Source of the DNA: Azorinus chamasolen
Lineage: Eukaryota; Mollusca; Bivalvia; Cardiida; Solecurtidae
Direction: 5' to 3'
Assembly: GCA_963576725.1 (NCBI GenBank)
Contig: OY755243.1
Location: 79,486,417 to 79,550,416, forward strand
Length of the DNA: 64,000 nt
Part shown: piece after piece, positions 32,317 through 43,077 of the stretch
Layout: each line of letters opens with the position of its first letter
Position numbering within the stretch: position 1 is the stretch's first letter
Notes under the pieces: generated by a model
Databases searched by the model: none
Told to the model about the DNA's origin: nothing
What the model saw: only the letters and a program-made list of their open reading frames with translations
Position numbers and translations under genes: made by a program

Positions 32317-33535
32317 CAGCTAGTAGATATATTCCTATAGACGTTAACCAGCACTATTATTCGAGCTACACTGTCTACTGATTTATAGTCAATGAGATTA
32401 TTTTACATTTTTGTGATAGTGTCGCTCTAAGTTCATACTGCGCGGACATGCAGGCTGATCTGGAGCTACATTTTTCGCATATGACAAACGACAAATGCTG
32501 TCTGTGGCAGGATACGGGTTTATCATCATCATTATTGTATCTAAATTGTGTTACCGTAAATAAATACCAATTTGCCATCTCTAGCCTTGTACAGAACTGA
32601 ATGATAGCACAATTACTAAATTATACGAGATTCATACTGCCAAAAGTTATTTTTTGGAATATGTATTATTTATTTTGAATATGTAATTATATAACTTAAT
32701 ATTTATATGTTAAAGTCATTTCATTGTTTGCTGCTTTGAATGATTTGCTGATGTTATTAAACACTATCAATGGAATGCCCTGAACAATTGTGATTTAATA
32801 CTTTTGTCACCACAGGCGACATTTGTCACATGACATATTTGAAGAGTGTAGCTCCAGATCAGCCTGTGCATCTGGGCATTCTGACACGAGAGCTACACTG
32901 CCCGCTGGTAAGTCAAAGAAACCCTATTCTACATATTAGCAGACAGTGTCTCTAAGATCAGACTGCGTGAATGCGCAGGGTAAAAGTGAGTTACACTGTG
33001 GATGTTGCTGACGATTGGGACCACAATGAAAGGGCTGTCGTTGGCAATGACAGGCATTCTGGTAAGCCGCAAATCTGAAGACCATATGCTTGCTCAGCAT
33101 CTTCCAAGTACATATTTTCGAATATTTAATAGCAAGGCCATGACTGGTGGAAATTTATAGCATCATACCATACCGGAAATCAACAAACATACCATGTCCG
33201 GTCTTTGGTCCACCTGTTAATCTAGACGAAATACAGCCACCAAATCCTGACGATGTAAACCAAGCTCAGCTGAAAGAACTATAATCTATTGTACGCATTT
33301 TGACGTTGTTCAGTTTTTTTGTGATGACATATCCAATGATGTCAAAGTCATTCCTCCCTGGAGCATATTTTATGCAAGTACTTGCACGCAGGAAGATTCC
33401 ATAAATACTTTAAGTATAGCATACAAACCCATCATTATTGCCACTATCACAGACTACATCACTGTGCACACCACATTCCTCTGAGTCAAGGACGTTCTTA
33501 ATTGTCTGGGGCAGTCATATATACCGATTGTGTTC
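32317..33535. other. Interior of TIR transposon, no recognised gene
   Basis: Contains several GATCTGGAGCTACA-type short repeats but no convincing protein. This is where a transposase would be expected; only short open frames are present. Confidence 0.5.
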
Positions 33536-34040
33536 GACATGAGCCTTCTAACCAATGCATATATGGAAAGAGCAGAGTGAGAGGAAGTATCATGTGTTAT
33601 TGCCCCTTGTACACTTTACCACCCTTGTTTGTCCGGACAATAACTCCTATACGGCTTATGCCATTGGATTGAAACTTCATACATGCAAAGAGCATGATTA
33701 GAGAAAGTGTCATGTATTAGAGCCACAACTATGGCTTCAATGCATTTGGAGTTATTGCCTTTTGTTACATTTTTGTGTCCGATAAATAACTCCTGTGCTA
33801 CTGATTGCTATTGGAATGACATTTCATACATGGAAAGAGCATGATCAAAGGAAGTGTCATGCACAAGAGCTATAACTCTGGTATCAATATTAAGTTATTA
33901 GCAGTTACAATTTTTGTTGTTGAAAAATGTGGTGTGGAAAGCGCATAATGAGTGCAAGTATCATTCATCAAGTCCATTACTATGGTAGCAACATTTTGAG
34001 TTACTTCCCTTTACACATTGTTTTTGTTAGAGTTGTTTGT
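33536..34040. repeat. Pearl-like tandem units (about three)
   Basis: Same unit as 25098-26160 (AACTCCTATACGGCTTATGCCATTGGATTGAAACTTCATACATG). It carries the uninterrupted version of the LINE target (GCATAATGAGTGCAAGTATCATTC near 33945). Confidence 0.75.
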
Positions 34041-34364
34041 CTGTCTGCACAGTCTGACCTGATAACTATACTTTTTAAGTAAATGTGGCCATATTGTACA
34101 GAAAAATGGACACTCTAGCTCTATGGTCAGACTCTTCACATGCGCCGACTGATCTGGAGCGCCATTGTACATATATGCAATAAGACCCAATGCCGTGACA
34201 CGTCGCATATTGAAAGATAATCGTATGAAGAATAAGAAACTGTGTCAATATATTATATGTATATTCTAGATCTACATTTACTGAGAAGTGATATTAAAAA
34301 TTTGGATGTACCAATTTGTTTCCAAATATATCATACTTGGATTAATTGGAAACAAGAACATTTG

Positions 34365-34965
34365 TCAGATGCCATATTTAGACACATTTTGACCTTTGAC
34401 CTTGAACTACACTTTGATTTCTACAAATTAAATGTAATTCAAGTCAATGATATTCAATGATTAGATAAAGCAAAACAGATTCGGTGCCAGTAGGTACAGC
34501 AATAATACATTTATTAAGCAAATAATGATATTTTGTCTTTTTTCTTAATTTTGGCAGCCATCTTTAATATCTCCATGGCAACAACAAATATTGTATAACT
34601 AATTCAACAATTCTGGAAGTTAACAAAGCATATATCATTTCATATATTCTGCACACTGTTTGTTAAAATGTTTCATACTTAGAATGTAGGGAACAAAAAT
34701 ATTTGTCAGAGGTCAAATTTGTATGAATTTTGACCTTTGACCTTAGATTTAGGCTTAACCTCTATGAACTTCACAACAAATTTGTTATTTTAAAGATATT
34801 TCTTTATCATTAGTCAAAATAAATAAGATTTGGATTCAGTAGGTACAATAATAGATAAAAATTAAGACAAAATATTATATGTTTGTTTTTTCTCAATTTT
34901 GGCGGCCATCTTGGCGGCCATCTTGGATTTCTGCCAACTCCAACCACTTCAGTCAAAATGAATTT
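34365..34965. repeat. Tandem duplication of the right subterminal region
   Basis: Two diverged copies (about 34365-34600 and 34690-34950), each running from TTTGTCAGA..., TTTTGACCTTTGACCTT, a GTAGGTACA segment and TCTCAATTTTGGCGGCCATC. The left end has a single copy (30780-31010). Confidence 0.65.
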
Positions 34966-35062
34966 CAATTTCATATAATATAGACCCTGGCAAACATTTT
35001 GATATATAGCATTGCTTGTTATATTTCATAGACCGTTTGGGTGCTATTTGCTTCACTAAATA

Positions 35063-35564
35063 ATAATTTTGTCATGTCGAGTGATTCTGGCTCTTCGTCA
35101 CACGGTTCGGAAAAACCGGATACTAGGTCACCAGCCCCATTAGCAGATGCCGATATAGTGTTCCGGAAGTACGAATTTATTGGTGTATGGTTGCTTAACT
35201 CCGATCGTCGAGAGCGAAGTTCGCGCGTTGATTGTGTCTGTTCCATGTTCAATGGCGAGCTGTTCAGAGCCCGCCCGTCACCAACAACATTGCCGCGAAC
35301 CCCTCCACGACCACCGCCTCCCGCACCACGACCACCGCCTCCACCACGACCACCTCCGCGACCACCTCCAGCATCGCCCGCACCACCTGCACCGCCGCCA
35401 CGCTGCCCACCACGGATGTTGTCTCCAGGTGTTTGCCCCGGGTTCCGCTCCACACATTGAGCGACCAGCAAGGAGAATAAAACGATCTGTATTGTCAGTG
35501 ACAATAGGGTGGAATTAATTATTATCCCTTTAGCTTCACTCGTTTTACTCTTAATTGGCTGCAC
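35063..35564 (-). CDS. LINE ORF1 N-terminal part with 2A-like motif and RGG repeat
   Basis: About 165 residues up to the transposon junction; the start codon is not certain (an in-frame stop lies about 10 codons upstream, no ATG near). A hydrophobic stretch (LLSLTIQIVLFSLLVA) leads to QCVERNPGQ. This resembles the DVExNPGP ribosome-skipping motif, with Cys for Asp and Gln for the last Pro. A Gly/Arg-rich RGG region of about 50 residues and a Ser/Arg-rich segment follow. Downstream coding resumes at 30637. The Pro- and His-rich plus-strand frames here are antisense shadows of the RGG repeat. Confidence 0.65.
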
Positions 35565-35943
35565 AAAACCGCCGATGCGAGCCCTCTATGTTTCTAATAA
35601 ATCACCCATGCTTTGAATGTCTGGTTTACGTTATCGTAGACGGCTGGTATTTAATGCAAGTTAATAGTTTTGCAAAAGATCTATGCAACATTTGGCATTA
35701 CTGGAGTTCCGTAGATTTTTTTTTACCGTTGGACGTTAACTGTCACTAATGCCCCTTGATGCAGTCTGAAGCAGTCTTGATTGTTAATATGTCACTACAG
35801 AGCTTCCATAGTTTTTTTTACTGGACAGCGTGGGGAATGAGGGGAAGTATCATTCATCAAGACCATACCATTTTTAGTGATTTCCCTTTACATATTGTTT
35901 TTATTAGAGGGGAGACATCCGTTTTTGTAACAAAAACCTCTAG

Positions 35944-37060
35944 TTGTCGTCTGCAATCCAAGTTTTTTAAATCATTCAGTAAAATAAGGAAATGAGATAA
36001 ATAAATGAAAACTTCAAAGGAATAAAGCACATATATAGAAATAGAGATTGAGACAAATAGTGAAGCCCCTGATCAGACGCCGCCTTGAAAAGGCGGCGTC
36101 TGATCTAGAACGGCACTATTTGTTGTGGTGCATTGGTGAAATTGTTAAGTATTAATTTGTCGAATTATTATAATAGCATATGAACACAGGGCATTTAACC
36201 ACAGACGAAACTGTAGAATCAAATTTATGTTGTTTCTTAAGCTCACAGAGCAGACCTTGATCAGACGGATTCTACAGTTCTACTCTGTTTGCAAAGGCGT
36301 AAAAAGGTTAACTGTTAATAGCATACTCAACCAATTGACAGGTTACCTGATGAGTAAACGACACTAAACGTGGTAAAATATGTCGAAGTATTATCGTGAA
36401 CTGATGAAATATTCATGGACCTGGTTTCAAATATGTAAACACATTGACTAAACGTTTGGGTACTGTAACATTTGAATAAGCATAACATGAAACTAGAGCG
36501 ATCATGATTGTAGATCTAGCTATCAGACCCTCCGTAATCTGCCAGTGGCAGGAAGAAATTAACCCTTTACCTATTCAATATTTATATAAGACATAATGAC
36601 ATCGTGAATATTTATTAGCTCACTTTTCACAATGTAATACTGTCAGGGGAATGTATTGCTCTGACAAAGACTAAAGAGTCATTTCTATATCGTGTCATAA
36701 GCAAACAGCGCAGACTCCTATAGGATCAGTCTGATCTGGGTCTACTCTATTTGCCAATGCGTGAACATGAGTTTATATGAGGGAAAGGGTTCAACTGTGG
36801 AAACTGATTATGTCACTTCATGAAAAACTATATAACCTTAACACTTGAATCAAAACGGTCATAGTCAGAATGCAATCCAGAATGGTGGACTTTGTCCTTA
36901 AGGGTCATCCGATGATGTGTAGTTAACCAGTAATACCTCCTTTAATTTATAAAGTGATGTTCCCTAATATAAACGCTTTTTCGCACCTTTGCATACTAAG
37001 TAGAACCAGATCAGACGACTCATGTAGGGTTAGTTTGATCAGGGTCCGCTGTTCACTGAT
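35944..37060. repeat. Cluster of TTAA MITEs with palindromes
   Basis: 35944-36010 is the end of the composite block. A P6 palindrome (GATCAGACGCCGCCTT/AAGGCGGCGTCTGATC) lies at 36055-36125. P1 palindromes are at 36239-36296, 36701-36755 and 36985-37055. The middle one sits in a MITE from TTAACCCTTTACC (36559) to GGGAAAGGGTTCAA (36793). Confidence 0.75.
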
Positions 37061-37689
37061 AGAATTTTATAGATCCAATTTACAATTTGTTCAAAGCAAA
37101 AACAATTTGAAAAGCTTACATTCTAATCATTAAGTTAAGGAATATTCTTGAAGTAAACAATTCACGCTTAAATTAATAAAAGGCATAAGACAGTTCATGA
37201 AAACAATAACCAAAACAACTGAACCCAAACCTGGGCTAAAACTCTTATTGTCAAAATTCAACCAAATGTTAAGGAAAGGGTGTAAAGCTTCAAACCAAAC
37301 CTTTTTGTAGTTCATGAGAAAAGGCTCTTCATGAAAACTTAATCTAAAAGGTTATACCGATACCCAGTTAGGTAGAATAATCTTCTTTATTCTTCTATTG
37401 GTCGAGATAAAAAAAATAATATTGTAGAATAAATAAAATGTCTATCCCATTCCCTCGTCTTTAAACGCTTTTGTAAAAGTTACTTTTTGAAACCATTGTG
37501 ATAAATAGAGCATTTGCTCCGTTTCAATACTATACAATTCTAAAAAAATCCTTTTCTCTAGTAAATTCTCCTTTTCGGTAGTTTTATTCAAATAGGTTGG
37601 ATCTGAACATAGCCTATGAGGCAATGGGTTAACATGCAAAGCCAATCAACTAAACAGGTATAAATTGGTAATTTAAACGGATGTAACGG

Positions 37690-38060
37690 ACAAATGGGTA
37701 GATAAATGTTACTGGGTAGAAGGGTAACTGAGAGGATGGGTGCAGATTGGTAAATGGGTAACTAGGAAGATATGTAACTGGATAGACGGGTAGGTGGGTA
37801 GGCGGGTATACGAGTGTAACTGGGTTGACTGGTTAGTGGATAAACGGCTAACTGGGTAAAATGATGTAGATGGGTAAACGGCTAACTGGGTGGATGAAAA
37901 CTGGGTAGATGGGAATTTAGTAAGACAGCTGTAATTTGGGAAGACGAATGTAATGGGATAGACAGGTAAATGGATATATGGGTAACCGGGTAGACGGGTA
38001 GATGTGTAAGTGGGTAGACAGATAAATGGGTTGACGGGTAACTAGATAGATAGATAATGT
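37690..38060. repeat. GGGTA-rich minisatellite
   Basis: Irregular 8-16 bp units such as GGGTAGACGGGTAACTGG. Also in the duplicate at 61292-61662. Not a telomere repeat. Confidence 0.85.
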
Positions 38061-38497
38061 TGGGTATACGGATGTAACTTCATAGACTTTCTTGAACACA
38101 AACTCGTTCATATTTTAAGCAAAACCTAAAATCTGGTGCAACTGAAAAGAGATTGGGGATCACCAACTTAGTTATTGACAGACAACAGTAAAACATTCTG
38201 TAAAGCAGATGATACTGTTTATTATTTTCTGGATTGTTTTCAGCATTATGGTTATTAGGTAGGAGTCCGTCCATCCATGCTTCCGTACAACAGAACTGTA
38301 GATAACATGCTTACAGATTTATCGAAATCTCTTATTTCTAAACCAAACCCTATCTTGTTTGAACTCATTAAAATCGCCTTGTAAAGACAGTTCTAATGAA
38401 TTGTAGAAAATAGATTAAGCAAAGAAATATGAAACATTTTTAATTTGATTTTCTTATTACAAAAAAACCTGTCTTATGTCATTGACCATATGAGTCT

Positions 38498-38600
38498 TAA
38501 AAAGCAGGTGTTGCTTAATGCAGGGCAACGGTTTTGCAGAAAACTCCTATAGGAACTTTCTGTATTACTTTTGACCTGTATTACGCTACCACCTGCCTAG
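38498..38600. repeat. P4 palindromic MITE
   Basis: AGGTGTTGCTTAATGCAGG... pairs with ...CCTGTATTACGCTACCACCTG; core ACTCCTATAGGAACT. Other copies: 16818-16884, 19060-19165, 42916-42967, 44206-44292, 51450-51537, 62100-62202. Confidence 0.8.
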
Positions 38601-38623
38601 CATACCCATAATAAAACCTCTTT

Positions 38624-38863
38624 TTAACCCTTTTACCGCCGTAGTCGCACAACTGCACCACGACAAATAGTGCAGTCCCAGATCAGACGCGTCAAGGCGG
38701 CGTCTGACCAGGGACTTCACTATTTGTCTTAATCTCTATTTATAAATTAGTGCTTTATTCCTTTAAAATTTGCATTTATTTATCCCATTTCCTTATTTTA
38801 CTGAAAGATTTAACAAACTTGGATTGCAGACGACAATTAGAAATTTGGCGCCAAAAGGGTTAA
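38624..38863. repeat. TTAA-flanked MITE with P6 palindrome
   Basis: TTAA duplicated at 38624-38627 and 38860-38863. Terminal inverted repeats CCCTTTTACCGCC / GGCGCCAAAAGGG. Internal palindrome 38670-38735. The right arm recurs at 9930-10015 and 35944-36010. TTAA target suggests piggyBac or Kolobok mobilisation. Confidence 0.8.
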
Positions 38864-38919
38864 TGACCACTCTTCTTTACGCGTCTTACATTATATACAG
38901 TCGTGAATTACTTGTTTAT

Positions 38920-40086
38920 TTATATGCCCTTCATATATAGAAACTCATTGGGGTCAACGGCACTCCTGTCGAATAGTAGTTGTGGACGATCGTCATATCC
39001 AAAAAGCTCGCAATCTGTCAGAACAAACTTCCGCAGCCGCTCCATTGTGTCTAGCGAAATAGTGCGATATGCCTGAGCGAGCGCCTCAGAGCGTTGAAGA
39101 CGCAATTCCGTTCTGTTAACTGGAATGTCAAGAGCTTTTCGCAATTCTTGGACTACATCAGTCACTGTGGTATTTAAAGTTTCGGACGGCGTGAATGGAA
39201 ATGGAATGCCTTTTGAGAGAATACCTCGAATCTGTAGATCACTCCATGTTCGAAGTAGTAGGTTATACAAAGGGTAACCCGTTTCATTTCTGATTGAATC
39301 CCAGACTCGGAAAGTTAACTTAATTTGTCCTGTCCCAGTGTCCATGGCAGTTTCTTTGTCGAAATCATCAAACTTTATTTCAAATTTAGGAAACCTTGTC
39401 TGCCAAATGTTGATAAGATAATTAGCGTCTTCGTGGAAAGTCTCAAGCTTTCCCAGGAAGTTATATGGCATAATACACGGGTCGCATTGGGCATGCATAG
39501 GAGAAAAGTGACTGTTTATTCCTTTGCCCGTTTCCCATGATAATAGAATATATTTGACAAACTCAGAAAAGGTCACGTCATGGCCGTACTTCAGACTTTC
39601 TGGCGATGGATTTTTTCTCTCAAGTTTGACAACTTTGGTACCAGTTGATCGCCAAAAGTTCATGTTTGCGTGATATATCTTATTTTCATACCCTGAGTAC
39701 AGTCTTGCGTAAGGATCTCTTACAAACATGAACGAGAATGCTTGTTTTAAAAGCACTACCATTTGCTTCTGTGACAACGTGTCCTTTAACGTTCCAAATG
39801 ACAATAATTCGGTCTGTGATAGAGACAACTGAAACGGTGATGAGTATTTCTTGTTCGACTTCATTACAGTCAGTACCCGTGTCCAAAAGGTTGAGGCTAC
39901 CTTTGGTATTTTGCAGAAAAGAATTGCATGACTTTGCTCAACACGCAGTCTGTCGTCTATCTCATCGGGATCAAATTCCTGAATCTGCGGTGTGCTCCTG
40001 TTGTAACAGATTTCCTCTAGCGCCTTCAGACGGTGTTTATATTCCTTTGGCGACAGTCGCACATACTGCGGCAGTGTTACACCAAC
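38920..40086 (-). CDS. Carbohydrate sulfotransferase, terminal exon (copy 1)
   Basis: 388 codons from a splice acceptor (TTTTTTTTCGACAG|GTTGG at 40087/40086) to TAA at 38920. The 17 codons upstream with an ATG are intronic. Membership in the Sulfotransfer_2 family (HNK-1/CHST8-14 type, Golgi, type II membrane) is shown by a 5'-phosphosulfate-binding loop (FCKIPKVASTFWTRVL, exon residues 57-72) and the 3'-phosphate motif (FVRDPYARLYSGY, about 121-133). These bind PAPS, the sulfate donor. The substrate sugar is unknown. In family members the residue after Trp in the loop is often Lys; here it is Thr. N-glycosylation sequons (NRS, NET, NTT, NRT) are present. The reading frame is intact. Upstream exon at 43420-43514; the first exon with the membrane anchor is not found. 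Confidence 0.85.
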   Translation of the reverse strand, partial: VGVTLPQYVRLSPKEYKHRLKALEEICYNRSTPQIQEFDPDEIDDRLRVEQSHAILFCKIPKVASTFWTRVLTVMKSNKKYSSPFQLSLSQTELLSFGTLKDTLSQKQMVVLLKQAFSFMFVRDPYARLYSGYENKIYHANMNFWRSTGTKVVKLERKNPSPESLKYGHDVTFSEFVKYILLSWETGKGINSHFSPMHAQCDPCIMPYNFLGKLETFHEDANYLINIWQTRFPKFEIKFDDFDKETAMDTGTGQIKLTFRVWDSIRNETGYPLYNLLLRTWSDLQIRGILSKGIPFPFTPSETLNTTVTDVVQELRKALDIPVNRTELRLQRSEALAQAYRTISLDTMERLRKFVLTDCELFGYDDRPQLLFDRSAVDPNEFLYMKGI

Positions 40087-40385
40087 CTGTCGAAAAAAAA
40101 CACATTTACGTACATTGATGTGAGAGTAATAACTCATCCTTTGCCTGTTGAATATTCATGAAAGAATGTGTTGCATCATGTTTATTTATTTGCTGAATCT
40201 TATAATAGCATATGCACACGTGAGTGTTACTTTGGTACTCGTAAAAATTGTAGAACCAGATATATCATTAGCAAACAGAACAGACCCCGATCAGACGGTT
40301 CCTACAGGAGCCGTCTGATCTGGGTCCGCTCTGTTTGCAAAGGCATGAACACGCGTTTATATGATATAATATCATAATTGTATGG

Positions 40386-40628
40386 AATGACATACACCAT
40401 ATAGTCCATATAGAACGACATACACCATCAAATAGTCCATATGGAACAATCTGCACCATCAAATAGTCCATTTAGAACGACATACACCATCAAATAGTCC
40501 ACATGGAATACCATATGTATACCATCAAATAGTCCATATAGAACGGTATGTGCCATAAAATAGTCCATATGGAACACTATACCTCCTAAAATAGTTCATA
40601 TGGAATGATGTACACCATCAATAGTGTT
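40386..40628. repeat. 33 bp minisatellite, left part
   Basis: Six to seven units of TAGTCCATATGGAACGACATACACCATCAAA. Resumes at 41678-41745 on the far side of the foldback element. Confidence 0.85.
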
Positions 40629-40633
40629 ATACA

Positions 40634-41672
40634 GACACTTCGTCCCCAGGATATTTTGTCCCACTCTCAAGTTTGGCCGGGTGGACATTTCGTCCCACAT
40701 GTTTTTGCAAGGGTGGACATTTCGTCCTTTTTTTTTTTTAGGGATGGACATTTCGTCCCGCATGTTTTTGCAATGGTGGACATTTTGTCCCTCATCATTT
40801 TTACAAGGGAGACATTTTGTCTAACGGACAAAATGTCCCTCACTTAATTTTGCTAGGTTGACAAATTAGTTCAAACAAACAAATGCAGGTTAATTGCTAA
40901 TAACAAGTAAAAATTTAAAATGACGATTGACTTGTATTAATTAGTGCAAACCAAATGACCTTAGTGATCATACGTAGAGATTGTGATGATTTCTCTGATA
41001 CATGTGTTTGTATTATTGTGTTTGTGCTTGTATTATTGCAAGGTTTGATCTTGTGCTTAGTATGTGTTTATTGTTTGTTTCTATCGTTATTATCACCATT
41101 CATGTCTGTAGACAGGTACAGTCATGTGCTTTTATTAATGTGCTTGCAATGTTTGGACATGTCATCTTTTAGCGCCAAACCAGTTGTCCTTAACCCTGTA
41201 CCCCATAAATTAGTCTTTTTACGCCTTTGAAAACAGAGTAGACCCAGATCAGACTCTAGGAGCCGTCTTATCAGGGTTTGCTTTGTTTGCTTGTGAAATA
41301 ATATTGATATTAGTCTATAGTTTCTGTCAAAATATGTAAATATCCCCTTCTTGTTTTTGCCATTATAAAACTTCATCTAGCTAATATCCATGATGTCATT
41401 ATTTCTTGCATGAATATTCATGGAGTAAAGGTTTAATAACAATCGGCTTGAGCACTTTGTCAGTTATTGCCAAACTTTGACTGCAAACTTATTTATATGA
41501 TAAATGTTAAATTAAGTGAGGGATATTTTGTCCGTGGGACATTTTGGATGAAATGTCCACCCTTGCAAAAGCATGTGGGACGAAATGTCCACCCTTGAAA
41601 AAAATATGTAGGACGAAATGTCCACTCGGGCAAAATTGAGCATGGGACGAAATGTCCATGACTCGAAGTGTC
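40634..41672. mobile_element. Foldback-like element with tandem-repeat termini
   Basis: 1039 bp flanked by a 5 bp duplication ATACA (40629-40633, 41673-41677). Begins GACACTTCG and ends CGAAGTGTC. Each inverted terminus is built from about 33-38 bp subrepeats (GGGTGGACATTTCGTCCCACATG): four or five on the left, three or four on the right. The unique core holds a P1 palindrome (41226-41292). No transposase. Inserted within the 33 bp minisatellite. A truncated relative is at 9252-9910. Confidence 0.85.
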
Positions 41673-41677
41673 ATACA

Positions 41678-41745
41678 CTCTCAAACAGTCCATATGGAAC
41701 AACAAACACCATCAAATAGTCCATATGGAATTACATACACAACCA
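41678..41745. repeat. 33 bp minisatellite, right part
   Basis: Two units continuing the array interrupted by the foldback element. Confidence 0.8.
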
Positions 41746-42154
41746 TATAATTAATATGTGTATCATATAGTATCTGGAAAACAACATATTTCGGCAAATG
41801 CATTGAAATCTGAGATATAAACAAGTTATCCATAAGATGCCAAATGTTTTGATCAATTTAACGACAAAGGCACGCGCTGTTGCCAGAAACTATCGTGTTT
41901 ATACACGCTGAATTAAGATATGCGTATATTTCCAACCATGTCTACCATTTCTCCTGTTTTGGGATTAAACTGTCAGAGATACCTGAAGGAGACCCCGTCT
42001 AGAGCGTCCTTAAAAAGAGGTCTAATTATGATCATAATGTCCAAATAAATGAAAAGCAGCTTAAGACAGGTTCTACAGTACGGTGATAATTGAAGACAGT
42101 ACGCTTAACCCATGTATACTAAGCATACTAAACTTGACTCGCATTTTCAAACAG
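41746..42154. other. No recognisable feature
   Basis: No supported gene or repeat boundary. Confidence 0.5.
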
Positions 42155-42452
42155 CTTGGATCTTGACAAGACACAGAGTAACAGCAAGCTGTTTGACACT
42201 TGGTTAGTCCTTTCTCAATAGGAGCAATTGCTTTATTTATCACAATGGTTTCAATATTACATAATAATTCTACGCCCCCCCCCCCCCCCCTACCCCTGTA
42301 TCCACGATGCGTACATTACATCTGTATTCAACTCAAAGAATTAAACGTTACTCGACCATAGCGACTTAGCCGCTATTTTCCAATAGTTTGGATCCAGATG
42401 AGACGCCGGGTTACTCGGCATCTCATTAGGATCCAAGTTGATTGACACTCAG
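42155..42452. repeat. P2 and P3 palindrome fragments
   Basis: P2 (CAAACAGCTTGGATC...GATCCAAGCTGTTTG type) at 42155-42210 and 42388-42452; half of P3 (TATTTATCACAATGGTTTCA) at 42222-42256; a poly-C tract near 42275. Confidence 0.65.
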
Positions 42453-42513
42453 TCAATAGTTTCTTTCGAAAAGTTCTAACGAATCGAATGTTAGTAAAAA
42501 CTCTAGCAGAGTA

Positions 42514-42815
42514 GAGTTTGACAGGCGGACATTAGACGGGACATTTGAGCGGGCAGTATATTTCGAGCAGGCTAAGAGTTTGACGGGACATTTGAGCGGA
42601 CAGTATATTTCGAGCAGGCTAACAGTTTGATGGGACATTTGAGCGGACAGTATATCTCGAGCAGGATAAGAGTTTGACGGGACATTTGAGCGGACAGTAT
42701 ATTTCGAGCAGGCTAAGAGTTTGACGGGACATTTGAGCGGACAGTATATTTCGAGCAGGCTAAGAGTTTGACGGGACATTTGAGCGGACAGTATATTACG
42801 GGCAGGCTAAAGGTT
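42514..42815. repeat. 47 bp minisatellite, about six units
   Basis: Unit GAGTTTGACGGGACATTTG followed by AGCGGACAGTATATTTCGAGCAGGCTAA-like sequence, nearly perfect. The repetitive Leu/Pro/Val minus-strand frame is a by-product. Confidence 0.9.
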
Positions 42816-43077
42816 AAGATAGTTATCTCAGGCTACTTTAGCACTGTACTGTTTTGTTGTATACCTTAGAGTCTGTCCTAAGCTGACGTTCAATTATTGA
42901 ACAAAGGGATGTTAAAAGGCAGGTTTCTGCATTCCTTTTGATCTGCATTAAGCTACCACCTGCCTTACAGACGGATAAGTACACCTCTTATTGATGGGTG
43001 CTTAAGACAGGTTCTTCTGTACTGCTTACATGCTCTTGCTGTGTATTGAAATCTTTCTTCAAAATGATATTTACCAC

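Larger units (their letters stand above)
30638..35062. mobile_element. TIR DNA transposon inserted in LINE ORF1
   Basis: Terminal inverted repeats of about 190 bp: left TTAGTGTAGCAAA..., right complement TTAGTGAAGCAAA.... They share AATATAACAAG, TATATCAAAATGTTTG and AAGATGGCCGCCAAGATGG. A 3 bp duplication (AAT or TAA) flanks it; removing the element plus one duplicate leaves ORF1 in frame. The interior includes a THAP-like exon, a SINE, a Naiad fragment, satellite units and a tandemly duplicated subterminal region. No transposase core is recognised. Superfamily uncertain. Confidence 0.75.
26168..35835 (-). mobile_element. Full-length non-LTR retrotransposon (LINE), split by a DNA transposon
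   Basis: Minus strand: 5' UTR about 35835-35565, ORF1 N-terminus 35564-35063, DNA transposon 35062-30638, rest of ORF1 to 29972, ORF2 29971-26529, 3' UTR, and a (TTGTCA)n hexamer tail at 26164-26188. AATGA flanks both ends (26163-26167 and 35836-35840) as a target duplication. Without the inserted transposon the LINE is about 5.2 kb. It has an APE-type endonuclease. Clade (CR1/Jockey group) not resolved. Confidence 0.85.
24980..35943 (-). mobile_element. Pearl/Helentron-like non-autonomous element, interrupted by a LINE
   Basis: Minus-strand reading: 5' end CTAGAGGTTTTTGTTACAAAAACGGATGTCTCCCC (35943-35905), then tandem units of about 152 bp (landmark TGTCCGGACGATAACT near 25098, 25250, 25383, 25536, 25690), a (TCYG)n tract (25026-25085) and a 3' hairpin TATGTCTCCCC...GGGGAGACATA (24982-25013). 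The same 5' and 3' ends bound the element at 58434-59944. Copy 1 of the composite block gives the empty site: GACGACAA joined to TTAGAAG. The coding LINE at 26168-35835 splits it. Helitron/Helentron relationship is inferred from the hairpin and lack of target duplication. Confidence 0.75.
37125..40386. repeat. Segmental duplication, copy 1
   Basis: 3.26 kb repeated in direct orientation at 60727-63987 (offset 23602, later 23601). Includes minisatellite, MITEs, P1 palindrome (40271-40341) and the sulfotransferase exon. The first 2.5 kb differ by about two bases; the last 0.8 kb by about 4%. Confidence 0.95.

Noticed and set aside
35041..35518. Pro-rich and His/Arg-rich plus-strand frames of 82-139 codons
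   Set aside because: Shadows of the Gly/Arg-rich (RGG) LINE ORF1 on the opposite strand.
37690..38060. Interstitial telomere repeat
   Set aside because: Units are GGGTA-rich but irregular and not TTAGGG.
42514..42815. CRISPR-like regular repeats
   Set aside because: Units are contiguous 47 bp tandem copies without unique spacers, in a eukaryotic context: a minisatellite.
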